Positions 6,489-6,500 of a DNA stretch of 6,500 nucleotides are shown in pieces. A program made the position numbers and the translations under genes. The stretch lies in assembly GCA_025453735.1 (NCBI GenBank), contig JALOPY010000251.1:1-6500 (forward strand), written 5' to 3'. Within the stretch, counting starts at the first letter, position 1, and every line of letters begins with the position of its first letter. Below the pieces are notes generated by a model. It was not told where the DNA came from. It saw only the letters and a program-made list of their open reading frames with translations, and ran no database searches. This stretch comes from a bacterium (GTDB taxonomy: Bacteria; Zhuqueibacterota; Zhuqueibacteria; Thermofontimicrobiales; Thermofontimicrobiaceae).

Positions 6489-6500
6489 TCAGGAATAAAA

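Noticed and set aside
6450..6500. Short plus-strand frame beginning ATGAGAATAAAT (16 codons)
   Set aside because: It is very short, has no clear ribosome site and coincides with the palindrome, which explains its sequence.

Overview
The window comes from a bacterial chromosome of moderate G+C (mid-40s percent by eye). All six supported genes lie on the minus strand, so reading order runs from high to low coordinates. An FCB-type or KSB1/Calditrichota-like anaerobic or facultative Gram-negative bacterium is plausible. Reasons are a periplasmic SPOR protein with a signal peptide ending in FSQ, a 2[4Fe-4S] DUF362 protein, and a REC-PAS-GAF-GAF signalling protein. This placement is an inference, and no RNA or ribosomal marker is present to confirm it.

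Layout in transcription order. (1) 6296-6500 is an AT-rich leader with an imperfect palindrome and a strong promoter-like site. (2) 4892-6295 encodes a secreted protein with a probable beta-propeller followed by a peptidoglycan-binding SPOR domain. (3) 4498-4857 encodes a short, AT-rich stand-alone RadC N-terminal (UPF0758, helix-hairpin-helix) protein without the JAMM domain. (4) 3314-4396 (GTG start), 2743-3294 and 1993-2739 form a tight three-gene unit: a DUF362 double-ferredoxin protein, a nitroreductase-family flavoprotein and a NIF3/YbgI dinuclear-metal protein. Gaps are 19 nt and 3 nt. (5) 1-1889 begins a large response-regulator-type protein (REC-PAS-GAF-GAF) that runs off the left edge. 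A 103-nt gap with a promoter-like site precedes it.

The three-gene unit suggests a shared role in redox chemistry or metal handling: an iron-sulfur protein, an FMN enzyme that could take its electrons, and a metal-binding protein. This is a context argument, not a demonstrated pathway. The window shows no CRISPR array, transposase, RNA gene or recognised defence system. No gene-free stretch exceeds 300 bases. The plus strand carries only antisense shadows of these genes.
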